Below, in pieces: positions 1 through 5,911 of a stretch of 6,735 nucleotides of DNA (position 1 is its first letter; every line of letters begins with the position of its first letter). This DNA comes from Candidatus Bathyarchaeota archaeon (GTDB lineage: Archaea; Thermoproteota; Bathyarchaeia; 40CM-2-53-6; RBG-13-38-9), in NCBI GenBank assembly GCA_007050885.1, contig SMYQ01000026.1, positions 1 to 6,735 of the forward strand. The letters are read 5' to 3'. The position numbers and the translations under genes are program-made. The notes under the pieces are model-generated. The model was not told the origin of the DNA and did no database searches. It saw nothing but the letters and a program-made list of their open reading frames with translations.

Positions 1-21
1 AACAACAATTGCGTTATTCAT
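1..21 (-). CDS. Start of a divergent gene, truncated by the window edge
   Basis: On the minus strand an ATG at 21-19 opens a frame reading M-N-N-A-I-V-V before the window ends. Only seven codons are visible, so no function can be assigned. The call rests on a near-perfect Shine-Dalgarno sequence (GAGGTGA, minus strand 37-31) placed 9 nt before the ATG, and on the hydrophobic run after a short polar start, which would suit a first beta strand. The gene would be transcribed away from the trp operon, and its promoter would lie in the shared intergenic region. It could also be a chance ATG behind a chance ribosome binding site. Confidence 0.45.
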
Positions 22-30
22 TATTGTTGA

Positions 31-37
31 TCACCTC
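31..37 (-). promoter_or_regulatory. Shine-Dalgarno sequence of the divergent gene
   Basis: The minus strand reads GAGGTGATC at 37-29, complementary to the conserved GATCACCTC near the 3' end of 16S rRNA. It lies 9 nt upstream of the minus-strand ATG at 21-19. It is the strongest ribosome binding site in the window and the main reason for calling a divergent gene. Confidence 0.5.
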
Positions 38-161
38 GTAAATATTGCAAACTTCATTTCCTTAACGGATAACTTATCAAAAAATGACTGCTGACACAAC
101 TTCAATGTGGCGAGTATCGTGGTCTGTGGCTGACTTTCTTTAAATATTGAAAAATATATAA

Positions 162-176
162 TGTACATTTATGTAC
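162..176. promoter_or_regulatory. Candidate operator: TGTACA box within a GTACAT-TT-ATGTAC dyad
   Basis: The sequence contains TGTACA (162-167) and an exact inverted repeat GTACAT / ATGTAC (163-168 and 171-176) with a 2-bp centre. Because GTAC is itself a palindrome, the same bases also form a direct repeat of ATGTAC at 161 and 171, one helical turn apart. The dyad ends 8 bp before Box A, where a bound protein could touch TFB or block promoter assembly. In Methanothermobacter the regulator TrpY binds TGTACA 'TRP boxes' upstream of trp genes, so the match is suggestive. Whether this organism has TrpY or another (for example Lrp/AsnC-type) regulator cannot be seen here. Confidence 0.5.
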
Positions 177-184
177 TAACTAGC

Positions 185-192
185 TTTATATA
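185..192 (+). promoter_or_regulatory. Archaeal Box A (TATA box) of the trp operon
   Basis: TTTATATA at 185-192 matches the archaeal Box A consensus. Transcription normally starts about 25 nt downstream of the box centre, which here gives a start near 213-217. That would leave a leader of about 20-25 nt before the ATG at 238, or about 80 nt before the TTG at 296. A second AT-rich element (AAATATATAAT, 152-162) is a weaker alternative TATA box, and TTTAAATA at 139-146 a third. The consensus match and the position relative to the ribosome binding site at 225-229 favour 185-192. Confidence 0.6.
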
Positions 193-202
193 TGGCATAT
201 AT
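188..202. repeat. 15-bp perfect palindrome overlapping Box A
   Basis: ATATATG-G-CATATAT is a 7-1-7 inverted repeat that begins inside the TATA box and runs to its downstream side. A protein bound here would directly compete with TATA-binding protein. AT-rich promoter DNA gives palindromes of this kind by chance, so operator function is an inference. Confidence 0.35.
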
Positions 203-224
203 GTATGCAATTGGAAAGCTATCA

Positions 225-229
225 GGGAG
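225..229 (+). promoter_or_regulatory. Shine-Dalgarno sequence before the ATG at 238
   Basis: GGGAG at 225-229 lies 8 nt upstream of the ATG at 238-240, a normal spacing. No comparable purine-rich site precedes the TTG at 296, where the upstream bases are mainly a pyrimidine stretch and an A run. The ribosome binding site therefore points to 238 as a translated start, whichever of the leader-peptide and TrpE-extension readings is right. Confidence 0.5.
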
Positions 230-237
230 AATTACAA

Positions 238-291
238 ATGAGGGATCGTCTTTGGGGAGCCGACAAAACTATTTTCTCTCCAAAAAAATAA
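238..291 (+). CDS. 17-codon ORF with a Trp codon: possible leader peptide or displaced TrpE N-terminus
   Basis: ATG at 238 opens MRDRLWGADKTIFSPKK and stops at TAA 289-291, 4 nt before the TTG assigned to trpE. It has a good ribosome binding site and lies just downstream of the predicted transcription start. Its sixth codon (253-255) is TGG, tryptophan, inside the 5' arm of a predicted hairpin. One reading is a regulatory leader peptide. The other is that it is the true start of TrpE: its last sense codons fall in a run of seven A (282-288), and removal of one A joins the frames as ...S-P-K-N-N-K-L-K-F-Q-E... into TrpE. A single Trp codon is weak for attenuation, and leader-peptide attenuation is not established in archaea, so neither reading is firm. 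Confidence 0.4.
   Translation: MRDRLWGADKTIFSPKK
251..284 (+). promoter_or_regulatory. Leader hairpin covering the Trp codon upstream of trpE
   Basis: Bases 251-259 (TTTGGGGAG) can pair with 276-284 (CTCTCCAAA) as a 9-bp stem with one G-U pair and a 16-nt loop. The 5' arm contains the Trp codon of the 17-codon ORF, and the 3' arm ends 11 nt before the TTG start of trpE. An A run follows, and no T run, so it does not look like an intrinsic or archaeal terminator. If it acts, an effect on translation is more likely. The pairing is seen by eye and not from a computed fold. Confidence 0.35.
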
Positions 292-295
292 TAAA

Positions 296-1651
296 TTGAA
301 ATTCCAAGAAATCCCCTACGAAAATCCCTTAGATTCCTTTTCCAAACTCACAGATGAATACAAATACCTCTATCTTCTTGAGTCTGTTGAAGGTCCCGAG
401 AAGCTGGCGCAATTCTCTTTTATCGGTTTCAATCCCAGAAAACTTATTCGAGTAAAAAATTCAATAACAGAAATCATAGAGGGAAAAGAACGTTCAGAAA
501 TTAAATCCGAAGATCCTCTTGAAATCATAAAGAAATCAATTCAGGACAATAGAACAAGTTTTGATAAATTCCGTTTTATCGGTGGAGCGGTCGGCTACAT
601 ATCATATGATGCAATCCGTTATTGGGAAGATCTTCCTCATACTTCAAAAGATGACTTGAATCTACATGATATCGAAATGGGAGTGTATGATGACGGAATA
701 ATCTTCGATCATATTCAGAAAAAAGCATACTATTATTTCTTCAACGAAAACAGATTCACGGAACTTCAGAATAAACTTCAAAAACCAAACACCAAAAAGA
801 AAAATAATCTTCGATTTAGTGAACCAGAACCCAACATCTGCAAAGAAGATTTTGAAAAATCAGTCAAGAAGGCTAAAGAATACATATTTGAAGGCGACAT
901 CTTTCAAGTCGTATTATCAAAAAGATACGGATTCAAATTCGAAGGAAGTCTATATAACTTCTACACAGTTCTTCGAAAAATCAATCCTTCACCCTACATG
1001 TATTTTCTAAAATATGGAGACAGACAGATAATTGGCTCCAGTCCTGAAATGTTAGTGAGAACTGAAAAGGGTCTCGTTGAGACCTATCCCATAGCAGGTA
1101 CACGACCAAGGGTTGATGATCCTGAGGAGAATAAACGCTTAGGGGAGGAATTAATTTCTGATCCTAAGGAACGAGCTGAACATGTTATGCTAGTTGATCT
1201 TGCAAGAAACGATGTTGGTAGAGTGTCTGAACCTGGCTCTGTTCACGTACCTGAACTCATGACTGTTCACCAGTACAGCCATGTTCAACACATAGTATCA
1301 AGAGTGGTCGGCAATTTATCATCAAAAAATGATTGTTTTGATGCTTTGAGGGTTATGTTGCCCGCGGGCACGGTCTCTGGTGCTCCAAAAGTCAGAGCGA
1401 TGGAAATTATAGAAGAGCTTGAACCGTCAAGAAGGGGACCATACGCTGGTGCTGTTGGACATTTTTCCTATAATGGCAACTGTGACTTTGCTATAACGAT
1501 CAGAACTTTGGTTGCACAAGGTGATAGCGCGTATATTCAGGTTGGTGCAGGAATCGTTGCAGACTCGGATCCGGAAAAAGAATGGTTCGAGACAGAACAT
1601 AAAGGGGAAGCTCTGATGCGAGCACTCACTCAGGCAGGTGAGAAGTTATGA
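296..1651 (+). CDS. trpE: Anthranilate synthase component I (chorismate-binding subunit)
   Basis: With TrpG it converts chorismate and glutamine-derived ammonia to anthranilate, the committed step of tryptophan synthesis, in the cytoplasm. The 451 residues have the usual two parts. The N-terminal domain carries the LLES motif (27-30), part of the tryptophan feedback site together with PYMYF (233-237), so the enzyme is probably Trp-inhibited. The C-terminal chorismate-binding domain shows GDIFQVV (200-206), GSSPEM (247-252), PIAGTRPR (265-272), ERAEH...DLARND (292-306), PAGTVSGAPK (356-365) and VGAGIVADSDPEKEW (416-430). Alanine in PIAGT, where PabB has lysine, argues for anthranilate synthase over aminodeoxychorismate synthase. 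The start is a TTG without a clear ribosome binding site. No in-frame ATG or GTG precedes it back to the stop at 239-241, and the N-terminus MKFQEIPYENPLDSF fits where TrpE proteins begin. See the 17-codon ORF for an alternative start. The stop overlaps trpG by 4 nt. Confidence 0.95.
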   Translation: MKFQEIPYENPLDSFSKLTDEYKYLYLLESVEGPEKLAQFSFIGFNPRKLIRVKNSITEIIEGKERSEIKSEDPLEIIKKSIQDNRTSFDKFRFIGGAVGYISYDAIRYWEDLPHTSKDDLNLHDIEMGVYDDGIIFDHIQKKAYYYFFNENRFTELQNKLQKPNTKKKNNLRFSEPEPNICKEDFEKSVKKAKEYIFEGDIFQVVLSKRYGFKFEGSLYNFYTVLRKINPSPYMYFLKYGDRQIIGSSPEMLVRTEKGLVETYPIAGTRPRVDDPEENKRLGEELISDPKERAEHVMLVDLARNDVGRVSEPGSVHVPELMTVHQYSHVQHIVSRVVGNLSSKNDCFDALRVMLPAGTVSGAPKVRAMEIIEELEPSRRGPYAGAVGHFSYNGNCDFAITIRTLVAQGDSAYIQVGAGIVADSDPEKEWFETEHKGEALMRALTQAGEKL

Positions 1652-2232
1652 AGATTCTATTAATAGATAATTATGATTCTTTCGTCTATAATATTGCACA
1701 ATATTTGAGTGAGCTAGGCGCTTCTCCAATTATTTATCGAAATGATAAGATAACCGTTCAAAAAGCAAGGAACATTCAACCGGAAGGAATAGTACTCTCC
1801 CCTGGTCCGGGAACTCCAAAGGATAAACGATACTTTGGTAATTGTCTATCAATTATTCGCGAAGCAAGTCCAAAGATTCCTATTCTAGGAATCTGCTTGG
1901 GCCATCAAGGAATCGTACATGCTTTCGGAGGACAAATCTCCCATGCAAATAGACTGATGCATGGTAAAACTAGCATGATTAGACATGATGAGCAGGGAAT
2001 ATTCAAAGGGATTACGAATCCCTTTGAGGCTACTAGATATCACTCCCTTGTAGCTAATCTCTTTAAAATCCCATCCTGCCTTAAGATCTCTGCATACTCT
2101 TTAGATGACTGTGAAGTTATGGGTATTCGACATGTTGAACGCCCTGTTGAAGGCATACAATTCCATCCAGAATCCATCCTAACTACTGATGGCAAACAGG
2201 TTCTAAAAAATTTCTTGGATAGTGGTCACTGA
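1648..2232 (+). CDS. trpG: Anthranilate synthase component II (glutamine amidotransferase subunit)
   Basis: This class I glutamine amidotransferase hydrolyses glutamine and channels ammonia to TrpE. At 194 residues it is the normal length of a stand-alone TrpG, not fused to TrpD or TrpE. The catalytic triad is visible: Cys83 in GICLGHQ, with His173 and Glu175 in FHPESI. The N-terminal DNYDSFVYN (7-15), the oxyanion-strand motif SPGPGTP (51-57) and the MHGKTS (104-109) and RYHSLV (130-135) blocks are typical of the TrpG/PabA family. The same subunit may also serve folate synthesis, as dual-function TrpG/PabA proteins are known; no pabB is in the window. The ATG overlaps the trpE stop (ATGA), and GGTGAG at 1637-1642 provides a ribosome binding site 5 nt upstream, so translation is probably coupled to trpE. 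Confidence 0.95.
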   Translation: MKILLIDNYDSFVYNIAQYLSELGASPIIYRNDKITVQKARNIQPEGIVLSPGPGTPKDKRYFGNCLSIIREASPKIPILGICLGHQGIVHAFGGQISHANRLMHGKTSMIRHDEQGIFKGITNPFEATRYHSLVANLFKIPSCLKISAYSLDDCEVMGIRHVERPVEGIQFHPESILTTDGKQVLKNFLDSGH

Positions 2233-3298
2233 ATTGATCACAGAGGGTATTTCAAAACTCATCGAAGGCAATGATCTGACATCAACCGAAGCAACAAGGA
2301 TTATGAATGAGATAATGTTGGGTAAAACAACAGAAGCTCAAATTGCTGCTCTTCTAACCGCATTAAGAATGAAAGGCGAAACTGTTGATGAAATAACTGC
2401 CTTAGCCTCTACAATGAGGAAATTCTGCCACCAAATCCATCCAAAAAATAAGACAAGAATAGTAGATACCTGTGGCACAGGAGGCGATAAGATCAAAACA
2501 TTCAATATTAGCACCATTGCCGCCATTGTAGCCGCAGGGGCAGGAGTCACTATAGCTAAACATGGAAACCGTTCAGTCACAAGCAATTGTGGAAGCGCAG
2601 ACGTACTTGAAGCATTAGGATTTAACCTTAAGATGCAGCCTGACCAGGTTGAAAAGTCAATAGAAAATATTGGCATTGGATTCATGTTTGCCCCTACTTT
2701 CCATCCTGCTATGAAGTATGCAATTGGTCCAAGAAGACAGATCAAAATAAGAACGGTCTTCAATATTTTAGGGCCACTGACAAATCCAGCAAATGCGAAA
2801 GCACAACTTCTAGGTGTTTATGATAGTCACCTTACAGAACCACTAGCTCAAGCGCTCAGTAATCTGGGTACAGAGAAAGCATTGGTTGTACATGGGCTAG
2901 ATGGTCTGGATGAAATATCGACTATAGGTCAAACTAAGATAACCTTTCTGAGAAATGGTGAGATTTCAACCTCTGATGTTTCTCCAGAAGATCTTGGAGC
3001 GCATGTTATAGAAAAAAAAGACATCGAAAGTTCTTCACCATCAGAGTGTGCATCAATCACATATAGACTCCTAAATTCTAACTACGGAGACAGCGAAAAC
3101 AATCCAACACTGAATATGGCATTAGTAAACGCAGCAGCAGCAATCTACTTGGGATCAAATGCTGAGACAATCAAAGAATGCATAGATCCCGCTAGAGAGT
3201 CAATCAGAAGTGGATCAGCCTACAAAAAGTTGAGATCTCTAATTGAGTTTAGCCAAGGAGACATATCAAAGCTGGAAGAAATGGAAAAACATGAATGA
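2222..3298 (+). CDS. trpD: Anthranilate phosphoribosyltransferase
   Basis: It transfers the phosphoribosyl group of PRPP to anthranilate, giving phosphoribosylanthranilate. The 358 residues follow the family order: a helical N-terminal region; the PRPP/Mg loop GTGGD (85-89); NIST (95-98); KHGNRSVTSNCGSADVLEALG (113-133); the anthranilate-site segment GIGFMFAP...HPAMK with the RR pair at 171-172; RTVFNILGPLTNP (177-189); and DGLDE (227-231), which carries the second metal ligands. The length is slightly above the usual 340-350, from a charged C-terminal tail. The start is uncertain: GTG at 2222 overlaps trpG by 11 nt and gives MVTELITEGISK, while TTG at 2234, one base after the trpG stop, would give MITEGISK. 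Neither has a strong ribosome binding site, so coupling to trpG translation is likely. The end overlaps trpC by 8 nt. Confidence 0.93.
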   Translation: MVTELITEGISKLIEGNDLTSTEATRIMNEIMLGKTTEAQIAALLTALRMKGETVDEITALASTMRKFCHQIHPKNKTRIVDTCGTGGDKIKTFNISTIAAIVAAGAGVTIAKHGNRSVTSNCGSADVLEALGFNLKMQPDQVEKSIENIGIGFMFAPTFHPAMKYAIGPRRQIKIRTVFNILGPLTNPANAKAQLLGVYDSHLTEPLAQALSNLGTEKALVVHGLDGLDEISTIGQTKITFLRNGEISTSDVSPEDLGAHVIEKKDIESSSPSECASITYRLLNSNYGDSENNPTLNMALVNAAAAIYLGSNAETIKECIDPARESIRSGSAYKKLRSLIEFSQGDISKLEEMEKHE

Positions 3299-4061
3299 TA
3301 TACTAGACACTCTGGCGAAAGATGCGAAAGAAACCGTCGAAAGTGGATATTACAAAATAAATCCCATTAAGAATCATGAGCGTAGCTTTAAAAAAAGTAT
3401 ATTCGAAAGTGAGAAAACTCCTATAATAACAGAGATCAAAATATCTTCTCCTACTAAAAATGATTACAGGAAAATAAACATCCTAAATACTGCCAAAGCA
3501 ATGAGCAGAGGTGGCGCCATAGGCATCTCCATTTTAACAGAACCTAAACATTTCAAAGGTTCCCTTAATCACTTCAAAATGGTACGCGAAAAAACATCTA
3601 TTCCATTATTAATGAAAGACTTCATAGTAAGCAAAATTCAAATTAAGACCGCAAGAAACCTTGGCGCTAATGCAATTTTATTGATTCAAGCACTTTTTGA
3701 CAGAAATTACTGCGATACAAATAGAGAAGTTATGATTGAATACGCACACTCAAAGAATATTGAGGTCCTGCTGGAAACTCATACAGAAGACGAATTTAAA
3801 AGAGCATTAACATCTGATGCGGATCTTATTGGAATAAATAATCGAGACTTGAGAACATTAAAAGTTGATCTGAACACAACAACACAAATCCTTGGAAAAT
3901 ATCCCGATCTTAACGAGACTATCGTAAGTGAGAGTGGAATAGAAACACCTGCAGATATACTCTCATTGAGAAATTCTGGAGCCAATGCATTTCTAGTTGG
4001 AACAGCTGTGATTTCAGCTTCTGATGTAGAAAACAAGGTAAGGGAACTTGTGGAGGCTTAA
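3291..4061 (+). CDS. trpC: Indole-3-glycerol-phosphate synthase
   Basis: It closes the indole ring, converting carboxyphenylaminodeoxyribulose 5-phosphate to indoleglycerol phosphate with loss of CO2 and water. It is a TIM barrel of 256 residues from the ATG at 3291, the usual length for a monofunctional enzyme. Catalytic residues line up with those of the Sulfolobus enzyme: Glu48 and Lys50 in ITEIKISSPTK, Lys109 in LMKDFIVSKIQI, Glu162 in LLETHTEDE, Asn183 in GINNRDL, and Ser215 in VSESGI. LTEPKHFKGS (82-91) and FLVGTAV (234-240) are further family blocks. The frame stays open upstream to a TTG at 3243, but those 16 extra residues are Trp/Lys-rich and overlap trpD by 56 nt. The ATG at 3291 gives the expected N-terminal helix and an 8-nt overlap with trpD, so I chose it. 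No strong ribosome binding site is seen. Confidence 0.93.
   Translation: MNDILDTLAKDAKETVESGYYKINPIKNHERSFKKSIFESEKTPIITEIKISSPTKNDYRKINILNTAKAMSRGGAIGISILTEPKHFKGSLNHFKMVREKTSIPLLMKDFIVSKIQIKTARNLGANAILLIQALFDRNYCDTNREVMIEYAHSKNIEVLLETHTEDEFKRALTSDADLIGINNRDLRTLKVDLNTTTQILGKYPDLNETIVSESGIETPADILSLRNSGANAFLVGTAVISASDVENKVRELVEA
4052..4056 (+). promoter_or_regulatory. Shine-Dalgarno sequence of trpF
   Basis: GGAGG at 4052-4056 lies inside the last codons of trpC, 11 nt before the trpF ATG. It serves the only non-overlapping junction of the operon, where translational coupling through an overlapping stop is not available. Confidence 0.6.
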
Positions 4062-4067
4062 TATCGA

Positions 4068-4715
4068 ATGGTTCATGTTAAGATCTGTGGAATAACAAGA
4101 CATGAAGATCTCAAAGTTGCCGTAGATGCTGGAGCAGACTTAATTGGATTCATTATAGGGGTAACATCCTCCCAACGAAATCTTAGTCTCGCTAAAGCAA
4201 AAGAATTGATCTTGAAAATCCATAAAGATGTTAGAAGTGTAGCAGTAACTGTATTCAAAACGAAAGAAGAAATAATAAAAATATGTGACGAACTCGAGAC
4301 TGATTACCTTCAAATTCATGGTAACTTTCAAAGTATCCTGAAATCGTTTCCAGAAACATTATCGAAAGAACGAATAATAGGTGTAGTCAGTGGAAGAAAT
4401 CCAGATGCCTCAGAATTAGCCGTAAAAGTTTCCGACATATTACATACAATCCTCTTAGACAGTACTACCAATGAAGGATTAGGAGGCACAGGAATGACCC
4501 ACGATTGGAATCTAAGCAGAACGATCAGGGACACCATCTATCCGAACCGATTAATCTTAGCTGGAGGATTAACACCTGAAAACGTAGAAGATGCAATTGA
4601 GAAAGTGAGACCGTATGGTGTTGATGTTTCGACTGGTGTAGAAAAGAAACCAGGAATTAAAGATCACAAGAAAATTTTTGATTTTATAACCAAAGTAAAG
4701 GAGATGGAAATATGA
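4068..4715 (+). CDS. trpF: Phosphoribosylanthranilate isomerase
   Basis: It performs the Amadori rearrangement of phosphoribosylanthranilate to carboxyphenylaminodeoxyribulose 5-phosphate. It is a small TIM barrel of 215 residues, normal for the stand-alone enzyme. The general base Cys7 (KICGIT, 5-10) and general acid Asp131 (LLDS, 129-132) are present. Other family blocks are SSQRNLS (34-40), which corresponds to the usual SPR-x-V-S phosphate/anthranilate region, LQIHG (81-85), GGTGMTHDW (139-147), [10 protein letters not shown] (164-173) and GVDVSTGVE (184-192) of the phosphate-binding site. Separate trpC and trpF genes show that this organism has neither the TrpC-TrpF fusion seen in enterobacteria nor a PriA-type bifunctional isomerase as its only enzyme here. 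It follows trpC after a 6-nt gap and overlaps trpB by 4 nt. Confidence 0.93.
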   Translation: MVHVKICGITRHEDLKVAVDAGADLIGFIIGVTSSQRNLSLAKAKELILKIHKDVRSVAVTVFKTKEEIIKICDELETDYLQIHGNFQSILKSFPETLSKERIIGVVSGRNPDASELAVKVSDILHTILLDSTTNEGLGGTGMTHDWNLSRTIRDTIYPNRLILAGGLTPENVEDAIEKVRPYGVDVSTGVEKKPGIKDHKKIFDFITKVKEMEI

Positions 4716-5911
4716 GTAGACTGGATATTTACCCAATTGATGGAAAATTCGGGAAATATGGAGGCAGATTTGTCCCGGAGACATTAATGCCTGTCATAAA
4801 GGAACTTGAGGAATCCTATCAGAAATTTAAGAATGACTCGAATTTCAAAAAAGAATTAGAATACTACCTTAGAGATTTTGTTGGAAGACCTACTACACTG
4901 TATTACGCATCGAATCTTACCAGAATTCTAGATGGAGCCAAGATCTACCTGAAAAGAGAGGATCTAGCTCATGGTGGAGCTCATAAGATAAACAATACGC
5001 TAGGTCAAGCTCTACTAGCTAAAAAAATGGGAAAGAAGAGAATAATCGCTGAGACCGGTGCAGGGCAACATGGTGTAGCTACAGCAATAGCATGCGCTGT
5101 CCTGGGTCTCAAGGCAGAAGTATACATGGGTACCGAAGATATGGAACGACAGAAACTCAATGTCTTCAGAATGAGAATGTTAGGTGCTGAGGTCCATCCA
5201 GTCGATTCTGGTTCAAAAACGTTGAAAGATTCAATCAATGAAGCATTAAGAGATTGGGTGACAAATGCTCAAACCACATATTACTTGATTGGATCGGTTG
5301 TTGGTCCACACCCATATCCTATGATTGTCAGAGATTTCCAATGTATAATAGGACATGAGACAAAAGAGCAGATACTTGCAAAGGAAGGAAGACTTCCTGA
5401 TGCCCTAGTCGCATGTGTTGGGGGTGGAAGTAATGCAATTGGATTGTTCCATCCATTTCTCGAAGATGCGAATGTTAAGATGTATGGAATAGAGGCAGCT
5501 GGAGAAGGCACCCCATCTGGAAAACACGCTGCTTCAATATCTGCAGGTTCTGAAGGAGTTTTCCATGGGATGCTAACTTATGTCTTACAGAATGAAAATG
5601 GGCAGATCCAAACCACATCCAGTATCTCTGCAGGGCTAGATTACCCGGGTGTCGGACCTGAACACAGTTTCCTGAAAAGCATTGGCCGAGTCCAATATGA
5701 CGCTGTCACGGATAAGGAAGCTTTGGAGGCTTTCATTGATCTAACCAGGAACGAAGGTATTGTTCCAGCATTAGAATCCAGTCACGCACTAGCATATTCT
5801 AAGAAATTGGCGAAGAAGATGAATAAAGATCAAATCGTGGTAGTAAACTTGTCCGGTAGAGGAGATAAAGATGCAGAAGTTGTTGCAACACAAAAGGGAA
5901 TGTTGATATGA
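4712..5911 (+). CDS. trpB: Tryptophan synthase beta chain
   Basis: This pyridoxal-phosphate enzyme condenses indole, tunnelled from TrpA, with L-serine to give L-tryptophan. The 399 residues match TrpB1, the form that works in an alpha2beta2 complex: it is of standard length, starts close to the [15 protein letters not shown] block (11-25), and lacks the N-terminal extension of TrpB2. Key residues are the PLP Schiff-base Lys92 (GGAHKINN), Glu114 in AETGAGQHG, the phosphate-binding loop GGGSNAIG (237-244), GEGTPSGKH (265-272), Asp310 in [12 protein letters not shown], and Ser382 in SGRGDKD, which contacts the PLP ring nitrogen. The COMM-domain region [12 protein letters not shown] (153-164) is intact. 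The ATG overlaps the trpF stop (ATGA) and has GGAG at 4700-4703, 8 nt upstream. The adjacent trpA supports the TrpB1 assignment. Confidence 0.96.
   Translation: MSRLDIYPIDGKFGKYGGRFVPETLMPVIKELEESYQKFKNDSNFKKELEYYLRDFVGRPTTLYYASNLTRILDGAKIYLKREDLAHGGAHKINNTLGQALLAKKMGKKRIIAETGAGQHGVATAIACAVLGLKAEVYMGTEDMERQKLNVFRMRMLGAEVHPVDSGSKTLKDSINEALRDWVTNAQTTYYLIGSVVGPHPYPMIVRDFQCIIGHETKEQILAKEGRLPDALVACVGGGSNAIGLFHPFLEDANVKMYGIEAAGEGTPSGKHAASISAGSEGVFHGMLTYVLQNENGQIQTTSSISAGLDYPGVGPEHSFLKSIGRVQYDAVTDKEALEAFIDLTRNEGIVPALESSHALAYSKKLAKKMNKDQIVVVNLSGRGDKDAEVVATQKGMLI

Noticed and set aside
3..29. Inverted repeat CAACAAT (3-9) / ATTGTTG (23-29) around the divergent start codon
   Set aside because: A 7-bp AT-rich stem with a 13-nt loop is weak and expected by chance; one arm lies in coding sequence at the window edge, so it cannot be judged.
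25..38. TTGATCACCTCGT resembling the 3' end of 16S rRNA
   Set aside because: The match is confined to the anti-Shine-Dalgarno region and has no preceding rRNA sequence; it is the complement of the divergent gene's ribosome binding site.
157..162. TATAAT, a perfect match to a bacterial -10 box
   Set aside because: No good -35 hexamer lies 16-18 bp upstream (the nearest TTGACA-like bases are at 130-135, too far), and the run is part of a generally AT-rich promoter with a better archaeal Box A at 185-192.
251..288. Hairpin 251-284 as a transcription terminator (attenuator)
   Set aside because: The stem is followed by an A run on the + strand and not by T residues, so neither intrinsic nor archaeal T-tract termination is supported; only a translational or structural role is left open.
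2338..2763. 141-codon open frame on the minus strand inside trpD
   Set aside because: It is antisense to the most conserved part of TrpD (GTGGD and KHGNRSVTSNCGSADVLE blocks) and resembles no family I know; its apparent hydrophobicity follows from the complement of the trpD codons.
3243..3290. Upstream extension of trpC from a TTG at 3243
   Set aside because: It would add 16 atypical residues and a 56-nt overlap with trpD; the ATG at 3291 gives the family's normal length and a short overlap.
5005..5511. Two open frames of about 76 codons on the minus strand inside trpB
   Set aside because: Both lie opposite conserved TrpB active-site segments, without ribosome binding sites, and are best explained as shadows of trpB coding bias.
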